Origin: Candidatus Lindowbacteria bacterium RIFCSPLOWO2_12_FULL_62_27
Lineage (GTDB): Bacteria > Lindowbacteria > 2-12-FULL-62-27
Direction: 5' to 3'
Length of the DNA: 64,000 bases
Assembly: GCA_001784175.1 (NCBI GenBank)
Contig: MFPR01000028.1
Span: forward strand, 317,606 to 381,605
Under the pieces are notes generated by a model, which did no database searches, had not been told where the DNA came from, and was given only the letters and a program-made list of their open reading frames with translations. Position 1 is the first letter of the stretch. Every line of letters starts with the position of its first letter. Made by a program: the position numbers and the translations under genes. Shown here piece after piece: positions 1-7,615 of the stretch.

Positions 1-1
1 C

Positions 2-1597
2 GCCAAGGAAGCCTCCCGCTTCGCCCTGCATCTGACGATTGCGAAGCAGGCCGCGGAGGATGAGGCGCGGCTTCGTCAGGAGGCGTCGACCCTCTGGACG
101 CCCGATCGGTTGAGAGAACATGTCCGGTCGAAATTGCAGGGCAGCCCCCTGTGTGTGGTTTCCAATCGCGAGCCTTACATGCACATTCGGCGCGGCCGCA
201 AAGTCGAGTGCATTGTTCCCGCCGGCGGACTCGTGACCGCCTTGGAGCCTGTCCTGCGATCCTGCAGCGGCACCTGGATCGCCCATGGTTCCGGCGACGC
301 CGACTGGGAAGGCTTGGACGAAAAAAATCGCATCAAGGTTCCGCCCGATGATCCGCTCTACACGCTGAAACGGGTGGCGCTCACCAAAGAGGAGGAGAAC
401 GGATATTACTACGGGTTTGCCAACGAGGGACTCTGGCCGCTCTGTCATATCGCGCATACCCGGCCGGTCTTCCGGGCAGAGGACTGGGCGTATTACCAGA
501 AAGCCAACCGGAAATTCGCCGCCGCAGTACTGGAGGAACTGAAGGACGTGGCGTCGCCCTGCGTTTTGATCCAAGATTATCATTTCGCCCTCCTGCCCCG
601 GATGATCAAGGACGAACGGCCGGACGCGCGCATCGCGCTCTTCTGGCACATCCCCTGGACCAACCCCGAGGCGTTCGGCATCTGCCCCTGGCAGAGGGAG
701 CTTCTCTACGGAATGCTGGGTGCGGATTTGATCGGCTACCACACGCAGTTCCACTGCAATAATTTCCTGGACACGGTCGACCGCGCGCTCGAATCCCGCA
801 TCGATTGGGAGCGATTCGCCGTCAAGAAAGAAGGCCATACCACCCTCGTCAAACCGTTTCCCATCAGCGTCGCCTTCCCGGAAACGTTTCAGGACACCGC
901 CGGCGCGGACCTGGTGGACCGCGACGCCCTTTTGAAGGAACACGGGATCAGGGCCAAGTATCTGGGGATCGGCGTTGAGCGGATGGATTACACCAAGGGC
1001 GTGCTGGAGCGGTTCCGGGCGATCGAGCGCTTTTTGGAAAAAAATCCCGCCTACCAGGGCGAGTTTGTCTTCGTCCAGATCGGCGCGCCCAGCCGCACGC
1101 ACATCAAGCGGTACCAGGACTTTCTGTCGGAAGTGGAGTCCGAGGCCGACCGGATCAACTGGAGGTTTCCGCCCAAGGATTACAAACCCATTGTTTTTCT
1201 AAAGAAGCACCACAGCCATCAGGAGATTTTGCCCTTTTACAAAGCAGCCGACCTCTGCATGGTCACGTCGCTTCATGACGGCATGAACCTCGTCGCCAAG
1301 GAATTCGTGGCGGCCCGGGATGATCAGAACGGCGCGCTGATTCTAAGCCGTTTCACAGGCGCCTCCCGGGAACTTCGCGACGCGCTCATCGTCAATCCCT
1401 ACGATATCGAACAAATGGCCGAGTCCATCCGCTACGCGCTGGAGATGGATCCTGAAGAGCGGTCCGCGCGGATGGGCCGGATGCGAGAAACGGTTCGGGA
1501 ACACAACGTCTACCGCTGGGCCGGCAATCTCGTCGAAGAGCTCACCAAAATCCGAATTGACGAACGGCCGGCTCCCGCCGGCGTAGGCACAAATTAG
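2..1597 (+). CDS. otsA: Trehalose-6-phosphate synthase, GT20 family (5' end outside window)
   Basis: Transfers glucose from a nucleotide sugar to glucose-6-phosphate to make trehalose-6-phosphate in the cytoplasm. GT20 hallmarks are visible: VVSNREPYM near the start, the PAGGL loop, HIPWTNPEAF, DLIGYHTQFHC, GVERMDYTKG, and the C-terminal DGMNLVAKEF block followed by SRFTGASREL and VNPYD. The frame is open back to the first bases of the window, with helical sequence ahead of LWTPDRLREHVRSKL, so the real start lies upstream. The TTG at 110 is only the first possible internal start and is probably not used. No phosphatase (otsB) gene is visible here. TreT, the alternative trehalose-forming enzyme, lies on the opposite strand at 2257-3474, so two trehalose routes may coexist. 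Confident on family; sugar-nucleotide preference unknown. Confidence 0.93.
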   Translation, partial: AKEASRFALHLTIAKQAAEDEARLRQEASTLWTPDRLREHVRSKLQGSPLCVVSNREPYMHIRRGRKVECIVPAGGLVTALEPVLRSCSGTWIAHGSGDADWEGLDEKNRIKVPPDDPLYTLKRVALTKEEENGYYYGFANEGLWPLCHIAHTRPVFRAEDWAYYQKANRKFAAAVLEELKDVASPCVLIQDYHFALLPRMIKDERPDARIALFWHIPWTNPEAFGICPWQRELLYGMLGADLIGYHTQFHCNNFLDTVDRALESRIDWERFAVKKEGHTTLVKPFPISVAFPETFQDTAGADLVDRDALLKEHGIRAKYLGIGVERMDYTKGVLERFRAIERFLEKNPAYQGEFVFVQIGAPSRTHIKRYQDFLSEVESEADRINWRFPPKDYKPIVFLKKHHSHQEILPFYKAADLCMVTSLHDGMNLVAKEFVAARDDQNGALILSRFTGASRELRDALIVNPYDIEQMAESIRYALEMDPEERSARMGRMRETVREHNVYRWAGNLVEELTKIRIDERPAPAGVGTN

Positions 1598-1600
1598 AGC

Positions 1601-1628
1601 TTGACGATCGGCGCCGATAGGGTATACT
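1601..1628 (+). promoter_or_regulatory. Sigma70-type promoter of the mazEF operon
   Basis: TTGACG at 1601-1606 and TATACT at 1623-1628 are separated by 16 nt. A strong Shine-Dalgarno AGGAGG at 1644-1649 sits 7 nt before the mazE ATG. The promoter lies directly after the otsA stop codon. Confidence 0.75.
1607..1618. promoter_or_regulatory. Palindromic operator candidate in mazEF promoter spacer
   Basis: ATCGGCGCCGAT is a perfect 12-bp palindrome filling most of the spacer between the -35 and -10 boxes. MazE-type antitoxins, usually as the MazE-MazF complex, repress their own promoters by binding such palindromes, so this is the natural autoregulation site. Binding is inferred from position and symmetry only. 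Confidence 0.5.
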
Positions 1629-1656
1629 CATTGTAGACACCACAGGAGGCCTTTCA

Positions 1657-1899
1657 ATGACTACAACCGTTCAAAAATGGGGGAATAGCTTGGCTCTTAG
1701 GATACCGAGCGCTCTCGCCAAGGACGTTCATCTTCATCGGGGATCGGAAGTTGAGGTCGCAATTGTTGCAGGCGCAATGGTGATCAAGCCAAAGGGTCGG
1801 CGTAAATATTCTTTGCGCCAATTGCTCAAGGGAGTTACGAAGGAGAATCTTCATAAGGAACAGGATTGGGGCGGTCCTGTGGGGCGGGAAATCTGGTGA
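1657..1899 (+). CDS. mazE: MazE-type antitoxin (AbrB/SpoVT fold)
   Basis: An 80-residue antitoxin. The N-terminal half (MTTTVQKWGNSLALRIPSAL) is the classic swapped-hairpin AbrB DNA-binding motif of MazE proteins, and the C-terminal tail (about residues 50-80), ending GGPVGREIW, would wrap the toxin. ATG start preceded by AGGAGG at 7 nt. The stop overlaps the GTG start of mazF in a GTGA arrangement, giving translational coupling with antitoxin first, the usual order. It has its own promoter with a palindrome at 1601-1628. Base composition is slightly less GC-rich than the flanking genes, as is common for mobile toxin-antitoxin modules. Confidence 0.9.
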   Translation: MTTTVQKWGNSLALRIPSALAKDVHLHRGSEVEVAIVAGAMVIKPKGRRKYSLRQLLKGVTKENLHKEQDWGGPVGREIW

Positions 1900-2240
1900 C
1901 TTCCGGCCCCTATTGTCCAAAACGCGGCGATGTCGTTTGGCTCAACTTCATTCCGCGGGCCGGCCGTGAGCAGGCGGGTCGCCGACCGGCGTTGACGCTT
2001 TCGCACGAGGCATACAACCGAAAGGTTGGACTTGGGGTCTTTTGCCCGATCACGAGCCACGTAAAGGGCTACTCCTTCGAGGTGGCAATCCCGGAGGGGC
2101 ACAAGGTTTCCGGGGCCATTCTTTCGGATCACGTAAAGAGCATGGATTGGTCGGCCCGCAGATCGGAGTTTTATTGCCGTGTTCCAGATGCGGTATTAAC
2201 GGACGTCGTAGAAAAGCTTCAGGCACTATTTGGAGCGTAG
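1896..2240 (+). CDS. mazF: MazF/PemK-type mRNA interferase toxin
   Basis: A 114-residue toxin of the MazF/PemK family, ribosome-independent endoribonucleases. The signature is clear: PKRGDVVWLNF near the N-terminus, GREQAGRRPALTLS, then CPITSHVKGYSFEV and GAILSDHVKSMDW. The catalytic Arg of RPA and the downstream Thr/Ser of PITS are present, so the toxin looks intact. I place the start at GTG 1896, which overlaps the mazE stop as GTGA; an in-frame ATG at 1866 would overlap mazE by 34 nt and adds residues unlike the family. It ends 16 nt before the convergent treT stop. Confidence 0.9.
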   Translation: MTSGPYCPKRGDVVWLNFIPRAGREQAGRRPALTLSHEAYNRKVGLGVFCPITSHVKGYSFEVAIPEGHKVSGAILSDHVKSMDWSARRSEFYCRVPDAVLTDVVEKLQALFGA

Positions 2241-2256
2241 CTGTGCCTCGCCGCGT

Positions 2257-3474
2257 TTATAAATAGACGACATCTTTGCCCGGATGATCGAGCGACAGAA
2301 ACAGCATCAGGTACTCGCGCAGGTGGCGGGTCAGAAGGAAATTATCGCGGACGTGTTCCCGGCCGTTTTCGCCGAGTTTGCGGGCGAAGTCCGGGGACTG
2401 CAGGAGCTGTTTGAGCCAGTAGGCCGTGCCTTCGACGGAATGCGTAAGAATGCCGGAATGTTTGTGCGTGATCTGAAGCGGGATCCCGCCGACCGCGCCC
2501 GCGATGACCGGTTTGCCTTTCCACAGCGCCTCCGAGACTGTGAGGCCAAACCCTTCCCGGATCGATTTTTGAACGATGATGTCGGACGCCCGCTGGATCG
2601 CGTTGATCTCGACGTGGCTGGTGGGGGGAAGACAGAGGATGAGAATGTCCGGATCGTCCGCCGCGCGGTCTCTCACTTCCGCAAGAACCTTCGCGCCCTC
2701 GGGATCGTCGTCCGCCGATCCGCCGACGAGCAAAAGCCGGCAGTCGATCCGTTCTCTCACCATGCGAAACGCCTCGATGACGCCGACCGGGTCTTTGAGG
2801 TAATCAAACCGGGAGACCTGCGTGATGAGGGGTCTGTCCCGGGGGATCTGGAGACGGTCGCAGATGGCGGCAACTTCCTCTTGCGTCAAGTCCCTGTTCT
2901 TGTCGCTCAAGGGATCGATGGACGGCGAGATGAGCACCTGTTGGATGCTGAGGACCTGCGAAAAAGCCGGCGCCGAAAAAACGCTTGCGTCGTAGCGTTC
3001 CACGACCGGTTTCAGGGCATTCCAAACCGCCAAATCGGGCGAGGAGAGATCAATGTGGCATCGCCATATCCACCGGCCCTTGCCCGGGGTTTTTTTCACG
3101 ATCAACCCGGCTGGCTGGGGATCGTGGATGAAGAGGATATCGGCGTTCAAATCCATTTGAGCGGCGTTCAGTTCCTGAGTCTGCCAGTACAGGTCCCAGT
3201 CCGACGGCGAGAATTCCTGCGTTGCGCCATGCAGGGCGTTGTGGATTTTTTTGGTAACGGCATAAAACTGTTCCCCGCCTTTGATGACATCCCACCGGGC
3301 GTCGACTCCCAGTTCCTTGCACAGCGGCACCATCCGGTTCAAAATTTCGGCGACCCCGCCTCCGACAGCGGTGGAGTTGACGTTCCGGACCACCCGGCCG
3401 GCAAGTTTTTTCGCGATCAGCCGCAGATCGTCGATGACGCCGGCGCCGACGATGGGGGCGTATTGCTCAAGCAT
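2257..3474 (-). CDS. treT: Trehalose synthase TreT, GT4 (trehalose glycosyltransferring synthase)
   Basis: A retaining GT4 glycosyltransferase of 405 residues, the usual TreT length. TreT reversibly makes trehalose from an NDP-glucose and free glucose. Visible features: STAVGGGVAEIL near residues 34-45 (acceptor/loop region), IHDPQPAGLI, SRFDYLKDPVGV, and the C-terminal E-x7-E type segment REGFGLTVSEALWKGKPV followed by GGIPLQI. It overlaps the upstream DUF5752 gene by 8 nt, a pairing known from TreT loci. It converges on mazF. In Thermococcus-type loci TreT sits beside a trehalose/maltose ABC transporter; here a sugar ABC operon lies 4 kb away on the same strand. Confidence 0.9.
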   Translation of the reverse strand: MLEQYAPIVGAGVIDDLRLIAKKLAGRVVRNVNSTAVGGGVAEILNRMVPLCKELGVDARWDVIKGGEQFYAVTKKIHNALHGATQEFSPSDWDLYWQTQELNAAQMDLNADILFIHDPQPAGLIVKKTPGKGRWIWRCHIDLSSPDLAVWNALKPVVERYDASVFSAPAFSQVLSIQQVLISPSIDPLSDKNRDLTQEEVAAICDRLQIPRDRPLITQVSRFDYLKDPVGVIEAFRMVRERIDCRLLLVGGSADDDPEGAKVLAEVRDRAADDPDILILCLPPTSHVEINAIQRASDIIVQKSIREGFGLTVSEALWKGKPVIAGAVGGIPLQITHKHSGILTHSVEGTAYWLKQLLQSPDFARKLGENGREHVRDNFLLTRHLREYLMLFLSLDHPGKDVVYL

Positions 3475-4201
3475 GGTGGGACTCCGCGGATTCGATCATC
3501 CGATTTTCCGCCAGCGTGATGAGGCGCGATCGCAGACCCTCGAGTGTGCAGGTATACGGATCGAGCTGGGCGATTTCGACGGCCAGCACCATTTCCCCAA
3601 GTTCCTCTTCCAGCCAGCGGGAAAAATCATTGACGCCGTGCTCCAGGCGGAGCCGGGCCTCGAAGACGTGGTGATAAATCGAGTGGACGGAGACTTTCCG
3701 GAGCGCCTCAGAGAATTCCCGAAGATCTCCGGCCTGATAGGGAGTGGGCAAAATAAAGCTCACCGATTTCATGAAATGGAACTCCATCCCCTCCGGCGCG
3801 TCCGCCGCCGTCTTCCGTTTCGCCATCCGGTCTTCGATGATGGCGACAATTTTTTCGCGCAGTTCCCGAAGGGTTTTGAAATTGACGGTGTCGACCGCCG
3901 CGAGCCGTTCCGCCAGCCTGGCGTCCTGCATCGCCTCCGCCGCCCACCAGGCGAAATCGTTCGGCGGCTCGGGCGAGAGATACTGATGTTGTTTGAGGAA
4001 CCGGTGCGTGTGGTGATAAATCACCGAGCCGGGAACCGCCTTCAGGATGTCGGCCATCTCCCTGAGATTTCGCGCCCGGAGTCCCGTCAGTTCCGTCAGG
4101 TCGACGTGGGTGAAAAATCGGAATGAATGTTTGGCCCGTGGAAGATGGGATTGATCCATTTGCGGGCAGACTATCACCGGTCGGCGCGACGATCCAGCCA
4201 C
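3467..4201 (-). CDS. DUF5752 family protein, TreT partner
   Basis: A 244-residue soluble protein of unknown biochemical role that matches the DUF5752 family, commonly encoded next to TreT. It contains an internal duplication: a first half with SVIYHHTHRFLKQH and a second with HSIYHHVFEARLRLEHGVNDFSRW, each followed by a segment on residues, decks of helices and an LREKI/LRSRL motif. The repeated S-x-YHH motif suggests a two-lobed histidine-rich fold. GTG start at 4201; an ATG 14 codons further in (4159) is an alternative. The 8-nt overlap with treT implies coupled translation. Function can only be inferred from linkage to trehalose synthesis. Confidence 0.75.
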   Translation of the reverse strand: MAGSSRRPVIVCPQMDQSHLPRAKHSFRFFTHVDLTELTGLRARNLREMADILKAVPGSVIYHHTHRFLKQHQYLSPEPPNDFAWWAAEAMQDARLAERLAAVDTVNFKTLRELREKIVAIIEDRMAKRKTAADAPEGMEFHFMKSVSFILPTPYQAGDLREFSEALRKVSVHSIYHHVFEARLRLEHGVNDFSRWLEEELGEMVLAVEIAQLDPYTCTLEGLRSRLITLAENRMIESAESHHA

Positions 4202-4228
4202 AAACCGGCGCCTGAGAACCGGATTTGC

Positions 4229-5974
4229 CTACCCGCCCATTACCCCAAGAATGGGCACAGAGCCTCTACCCATGAAATTCGCCCCGCGCGGATAGACGGC
4301 CATCGCCTCCTGCCGTCGTCCTTCCCGATGGAGGCTGTGCGCCAGAAGGTAATTCAACATGGAGTTGCGCGGGGAGTCGGGATATCTGTTTTGGTAATCT
4401 CTTGCCTGCGGAATGAAGGTGTCATCGTCATTCAGATAATAGAGGTTGAGGAGGCTGAAGTAATCTCTTTCTTCTGGAAAGAGAACACCGGCATGTTTTG
4501 ATTGTTTCAGCGAATCGAACAACCTCTGAGCCTCGTCATAGCGGCCCACGATCTGCTTCAGGCGGACGTCTCGAAGGATCTCAAGAAACGGAGCATGGCG
4601 TTTTTTGAGAAGGCGCTGCATATCGGCGTAGTAGTAGCCTCTTAACCAAAACGGAAGCTCCCAGCCTTTGATGTAGATGTTGAACGTCGGGATCGCGACG
4701 GTGGTCGCCATTGATATCTTATGCAGGATGCTCTGGGTTGTCTGCTCAATGTCGGCCTCCGGGGCGCCCGGCTTGGCCAGGTCGGCGACGGTCTGCCGGA
4801 CGGAATTCCCGATGTCAAAAAACATGAGTTGGTCCGGGATGTACATCCGGCAGATCATTTCAGCCAATTTCATCACCGGCAGGAGAGACCGGATGCCGAC
4901 CGAATTCATCATCAGGAAGGCGTTTCTAAACTTCTCGTCGGTCAGAGACAGGTCGGCCACGCTTTTCGGGTAGATGATGTTGCTGAAGGGATCGACCGCC
5001 AGCCACCGGTGGTTGACGCGGATCTGCGAGATGGTGTGGAATGAGACGAACTTCGTTCTGCCCAACGGGTCCGGTCTGTTTAAATACACAACCTGCCCGT
5101 CGAGGCCGGCATGACGGGCCAAGACCGCCAAAACAAAGGCGCTGCGATCGCAGTCGCCCATGCCTCTTAACATGAGTTCGAGCGGGTTGTCGTTCCAGTC
5201 TTTGAGGAATTCGTTGTCAGGCGCCGCCCGCTCAAAATGGTTGGACACGTTGACAAAAACCCAGTCCATGAGCGCCTCGAGTTTCTCAACGTCCGTCCGG
5301 TGGCCGCCGCCCGCCTGCGCGCGCGCGACGTCCTGGTAGATCAGACTGCGCGTGACATGCCGAACGGCGCCGGGCGAGAGCCGATCCGCAAGGATGTCGG
5401 TTTCAGAAAATTGGAATGCCTTTTCCCTTGCCTTTTCAAAGTCGAATATCTCCTTGGAATCGGGATAGAGCGACTGCGCGGCCACGGTCATATTTTTGAT
5501 GGCGGAGTCCTGATTGGGCGTATATCGGGAATAGGTCGCGAACTTCACATTGCCGGCCAGCATCCGCGCCGCCCGTTCATTTCCACCATCCGCGATGGAA
5601 AGCGTCATGGACCCGGACGGTTCCAGCCGGGACACGATATCTATGATGTCGCCGTCTGTACGCAGTTTGACGTGATCGACAACGATGGAAACGTGGCGGG
5701 CAATCCATTGGGCCCGGTCCTGGTGGGAGAACGCATGGAATTTTTCAGGAGGCAGAACAAACCGGATTCGATTGCCCTCGAATTCGACGTCCCCGACCCT
5801 TTGGACGGGCTCGCGGGGGCCGGTCCACTCCGCTTTTGTCTCCGTCACGGGAGGTTCCGGCCGTTTGGCGGGCCAGAGCCAGAAGAGGAACCAGACGAGA
5901 AGGCCGCCACCCAGCAACGGCCAGAAGGACTTGAGGAGGCGATAAACGGATGCGGAAACGGTTCCGGCTCCCAT
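4229..5974 (-). CDS. Membrane-anchored transglutaminase-like protein (paralogue 1)
   Basis: 581 residues with one N-terminal membrane segment (about residues 14-34, rich in L, W, F) and a large extracytoplasmic part. A transglutaminase-like catalytic triad is readable: Cys in GMGDCDRSAF (about 275), His in SFHTISQIR (about 312) and Asp in LAVDPFS (about 327). Such domains in bacteria act as peptidases or amidases on proteins or peptidoglycan. The C-terminal half is helical and ends in a conserved NYLLAHSLH repeat-like helix plus YPRGANF. A homologous gene lies at 15615-17261; the two share architecture from anchor to C-terminus. It is 27 nt upstream of DUF5752-treT and could be cotranscribed with them. 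Confidence 0.8.
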   Translation of the reverse strand: MGAGTVSASVYRLLKSFWPLLGGGLLVWFLFWLWPAKRPEPPVTETKAEWTGPREPVQRVGDVEFEGNRIRFVLPPEKFHAFSHQDRAQWIARHVSIVVDHVKLRTDGDIIDIVSRLEPSGSMTLSIADGGNERAARMLAGNVKFATYSRYTPNQDSAIKNMTVAAQSLYPDSKEIFDFEKAREKAFQFSETDILADRLSPGAVRHVTRSLIYQDVARAQAGGGHRTDVEKLEALMDWVFVNVSNHFERAAPDNEFLKDWNDNPLELMLRGMGDCDRSAFVLAVLARHAGLDGQVVYLNRPDPLGRTKFVSFHTISQIRVNHRWLAVDPFSNIIYPKSVADLSLTDEKFRNAFLMMNSVGIRSLLPVMKLAEMICRMYIPDQLMFFDIGNSVRQTVADLAKPGAPEADIEQTTQSILHKISMATTVAIPTFNIYIKGWELPFWLRGYYYADMQRLLKKRHAPFLEILRDVRLKQIVGRYDEAQRLFDSLKQSKHAGVLFPEERDYFSLLNLYYLNDDDTFIPQARDYQNRYPDSPRNSMLNYLLAHSLHREGRRQEAMAVYPRGANFMGRGSVPILGVMGG

Positions 5975-6087
5975 GCGTGCATGAAATCACAAGGGGGAGG
6001 CGCGGGTCAATCCGGATGTTGCTTGTGGGGTTGAATACTGTCAAGATTGTGTATAAGTCAATGACCAGAAAGCACGGGGAATCAAAC

Positions 6088-6621
6088 TTGAAAAATACCA
6101 GCGTCATTTGTCTCGTCCTCGCATTCGGCGTTTCCTGCGCCACGCCGGTGAAACTCGCCGGCAAGGCGGCTTGGTCAGCGGTCAAACTCGGTACCGGGCT
6201 TACATGGAAGATTGTGACAGGGATCGGGAAAATCGGCGCCAAGGAAGCGCTGCATGCGGTGGATCTGACGGCGGACGTGTCGATGACGATGCTGGCCCGG
6301 CAGGAGTCTCAGGCGCTGGTCAAGGCGTTCTGGGATTACATGCGGGGCGGGACGTTTGTGTCGGCGTACGGGCTTCTGTCGGATTCCCTTAAAAAGAATT
6401 TTCGGAAACGGGACTTTCTTGACTATGCCGGGGACTGGGCCCCCGGCATCGCCGGGGTTGAGGTTCTCGACGCCGATGTCCGGCAGTTCCATGTGGAAAT
6501 CCCCGCCCGGCTTCATGTCAATAAAGAAGGTGCGGCGGCGGATGTCCGGGTGGTGATCTACGTGTCAAAAATCCGCGACCGGTGGCGCATCACGGGCTGG
6601 GAAGGCATGCCTGACCGGTAG
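6088..6621 (+). CDS. Small predicted lipoprotein, unknown function
   Basis: 177 residues when started at TTG 6088, which follows a CGGGGAA ribosome-binding site. This gives a signal MKNTSVICLVLAFGVSC with lipobox GVS-C (Cys17). A start at ATG 6061 is possible but leaves no Shine-Dalgarno. The middle (residues 50-75) is Ala/Gly-rich and amphipathic; the C-terminal part, with KAFWDYMRGG through RWRITGWEG, resembles the cystatin-like/NTF2-like folds used as periplasmic accessory domains. Weak -35/-10 elements (TTGAAT 6031, TATAAG 6052, spacer 15) lie upstream. It is transcribed away from the transglutaminase-like gene and precedes the histone gene by 110 nt. Confidence 0.65.
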   Translation: MKNTSVICLVLAFGVSCATPVKLAGKAAWSAVKLGTGLTWKIVTGIGKIGAKEALHAVDLTADVSMTMLARQESQALVKAFWDYMRGGTFVSAYGLLSDSLKKNFRKRDFLDYAGDWAPGIAGVEVLDADVRQFHVEIPARLHVNKEGAAADVRVVIYVSKIRDRWRITGWEGMPDR

Positions 6622-6680
6622 TCCCATTAATTTTAGTCGACCACTTTAGGCATGGTCCCTTTCTCTCGATAAGTCATAGT

Positions 6681-6702
6681 ACCGGGAGCAGTCTCTCCCG
6701 GT
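6681..6702 (+). terminator. Hairpin between lipoprotein and histone genes
   Basis: ACCGGGAG at 6681-6688 pairs perfectly with CTCCCGGT at 6695-6702 around the loop CAGTCT. There is no following T-run, so it is either a weak or factor-assisted end for the lipoprotein transcript or a 5'-leader structure of the histone mRNA, whose AGGAGG begins 17 nt downstream. Confidence 0.45.
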
Positions 6703-6731
6703 CGCACTATCATCCATGAGGAGGGTGAATC

Positions 6732-6911
6732 ATGGCAGAAGTTTTGGTTGTTACCAGCAAGATAAAAAAACTGATCAAGGAACAGGGCATGCGGACCTCG
6801 GCGGACGTCATCGAGGCGCTAAGCCAGATGGTGGAGGCCAAGGCCAAGGAAGCCGTGGAGCGGGCCAAGGCTGCGGGCAAGAAAACGGTTCAGGCGTCCG
6901 ATCTGGCCTGA
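6732..6911 (+). CDS. Bacterial histone-fold protein
   Basis: A 59-residue protein beginning MAEVLVVTSKIKKLIKEQG and ending KKTVQASDLA. The pattern is that of a single histone fold: short helix 1 (about 8-18), loop with R-T-S (21-23), long Ala/Glu-rich helix 2 (about 24-49), loop K-K-T-V (50-53) and the truncated A-S-D-L helix 3. It closely resembles the roughly 60-residue bacterial histone of Bdellovibrio (Bd0055/HBb type), a nucleoid protein that binds DNA as a dimer. Excellent AGGAGG at 6719-6724, 7 nt before ATG. Monocistronic-looking, with a hairpin in its leader. Such strong translation signals fit an abundant chromatin protein. Family assignment is from sequence pattern; abundance and DNA-binding mode are inference. 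Confidence 0.85.
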   Translation: MAEVLVVTSKIKKLIKEQGMRTSADVIEALSQMVEAKAKEAVERAKAAGKKTVQASDLA

Positions 6912-6931
6912 CCGTCCTGCCTGACTGACCG

Positions 6932-7612
6932 GTGGTTTTTTACCAGAGCCGTGAAATCTATCTGACCGTCACGTCGTTTGATCTCCTGGGCACCCTCGCC
7001 TTCGCGATCTCGGGGGCGCTCCTTGGAAAACAGAAGCAGTACAATTTCTGGGGCGTGCTGACCCTCGCCTTCTGCGCGGCGCTCGGCGGCGGGACGCTCC
7101 GGAACATGATGGTCAACCTCACGCCCGATGTCCTGTCGCCCGACGGCTGGATGTACATCCTGTGCGTGGTGGCCGCCTCGCTGGTGATTCATCTCGGCGC
7201 CGACATTTTCCAGTTCCGGAGCGGCGCGGTTCAGGTGTCGGCGAACCGACTGCTGGCGCGGGCGGACGCGGTGGGACTGGCGGTGTTCGTGATGATGGGC
7301 GCGACGGTGGCGATGCGGGTGGGCCTGCCGTTTTTCGCGGTACTGGCCTTTTCGGCCCTGAGCGGCGCCGGCGGCGGAGTTATCCGGGACGTGATTGCCG
7401 GAGAAAAACCGTATGCGTTCCGCGGCGTTCACTACATCACGTGGTGCATCCTCGGCGGCACGGTCGCGGCGCTCCTGAACTTCTGGCGCCCCGCGATCGA
7501 GGCCGCGACGGGTGTCATGGCCTACAAGGGAATCTTCGCCCTCCTGCCGTCGAGCCTGGTAGTCGTATTGAGATTCCGGGAAATCAACAAGGAATTTCCC
7601 CTGCCGGCCTGA
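6932..7612 (+). CDS. TRIC-type cation channel / YadS-YicG family membrane protein
   Basis: 226 residues, almost entirely membrane-embedded, seven predicted helices. The fold is a tandem duplication: the first half carries AALGGGTLRN and the second SGAGGGVIRDV, the glycine-rich GGGxxR motifs that line the pore in bacterial and archaeal TRIC channels. GTG start at 6932; the next downstream starts would remove the first helix, so this is preferred although no clear ribosome-binding site precedes it. Located 20 nt after the histone gene, it may be cotranscribed. It ends 3 nt before the convergent ABC ATPase gene. Physiological ion is not inferable. Confidence 0.85.
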   Translation: MVFYQSREIYLTVTSFDLLGTLAFAISGALLGKQKQYNFWGVLTLAFCAALGGGTLRNMMVNLTPDVLSPDGWMYILCVVAASLVIHLGADIFQFRSGAVQVSANRLLARADAVGLAVFVMMGATVAMRVGLPFFAVLAFSALSGAGGGVIRDVIAGEKPYAFRGVHYITWCILGGTVAALLNFWRPAIEAATGVMAYKGIFALLPSSLVVVLRFREINKEFPLPA

Positions 7613-7615
7613 CGG

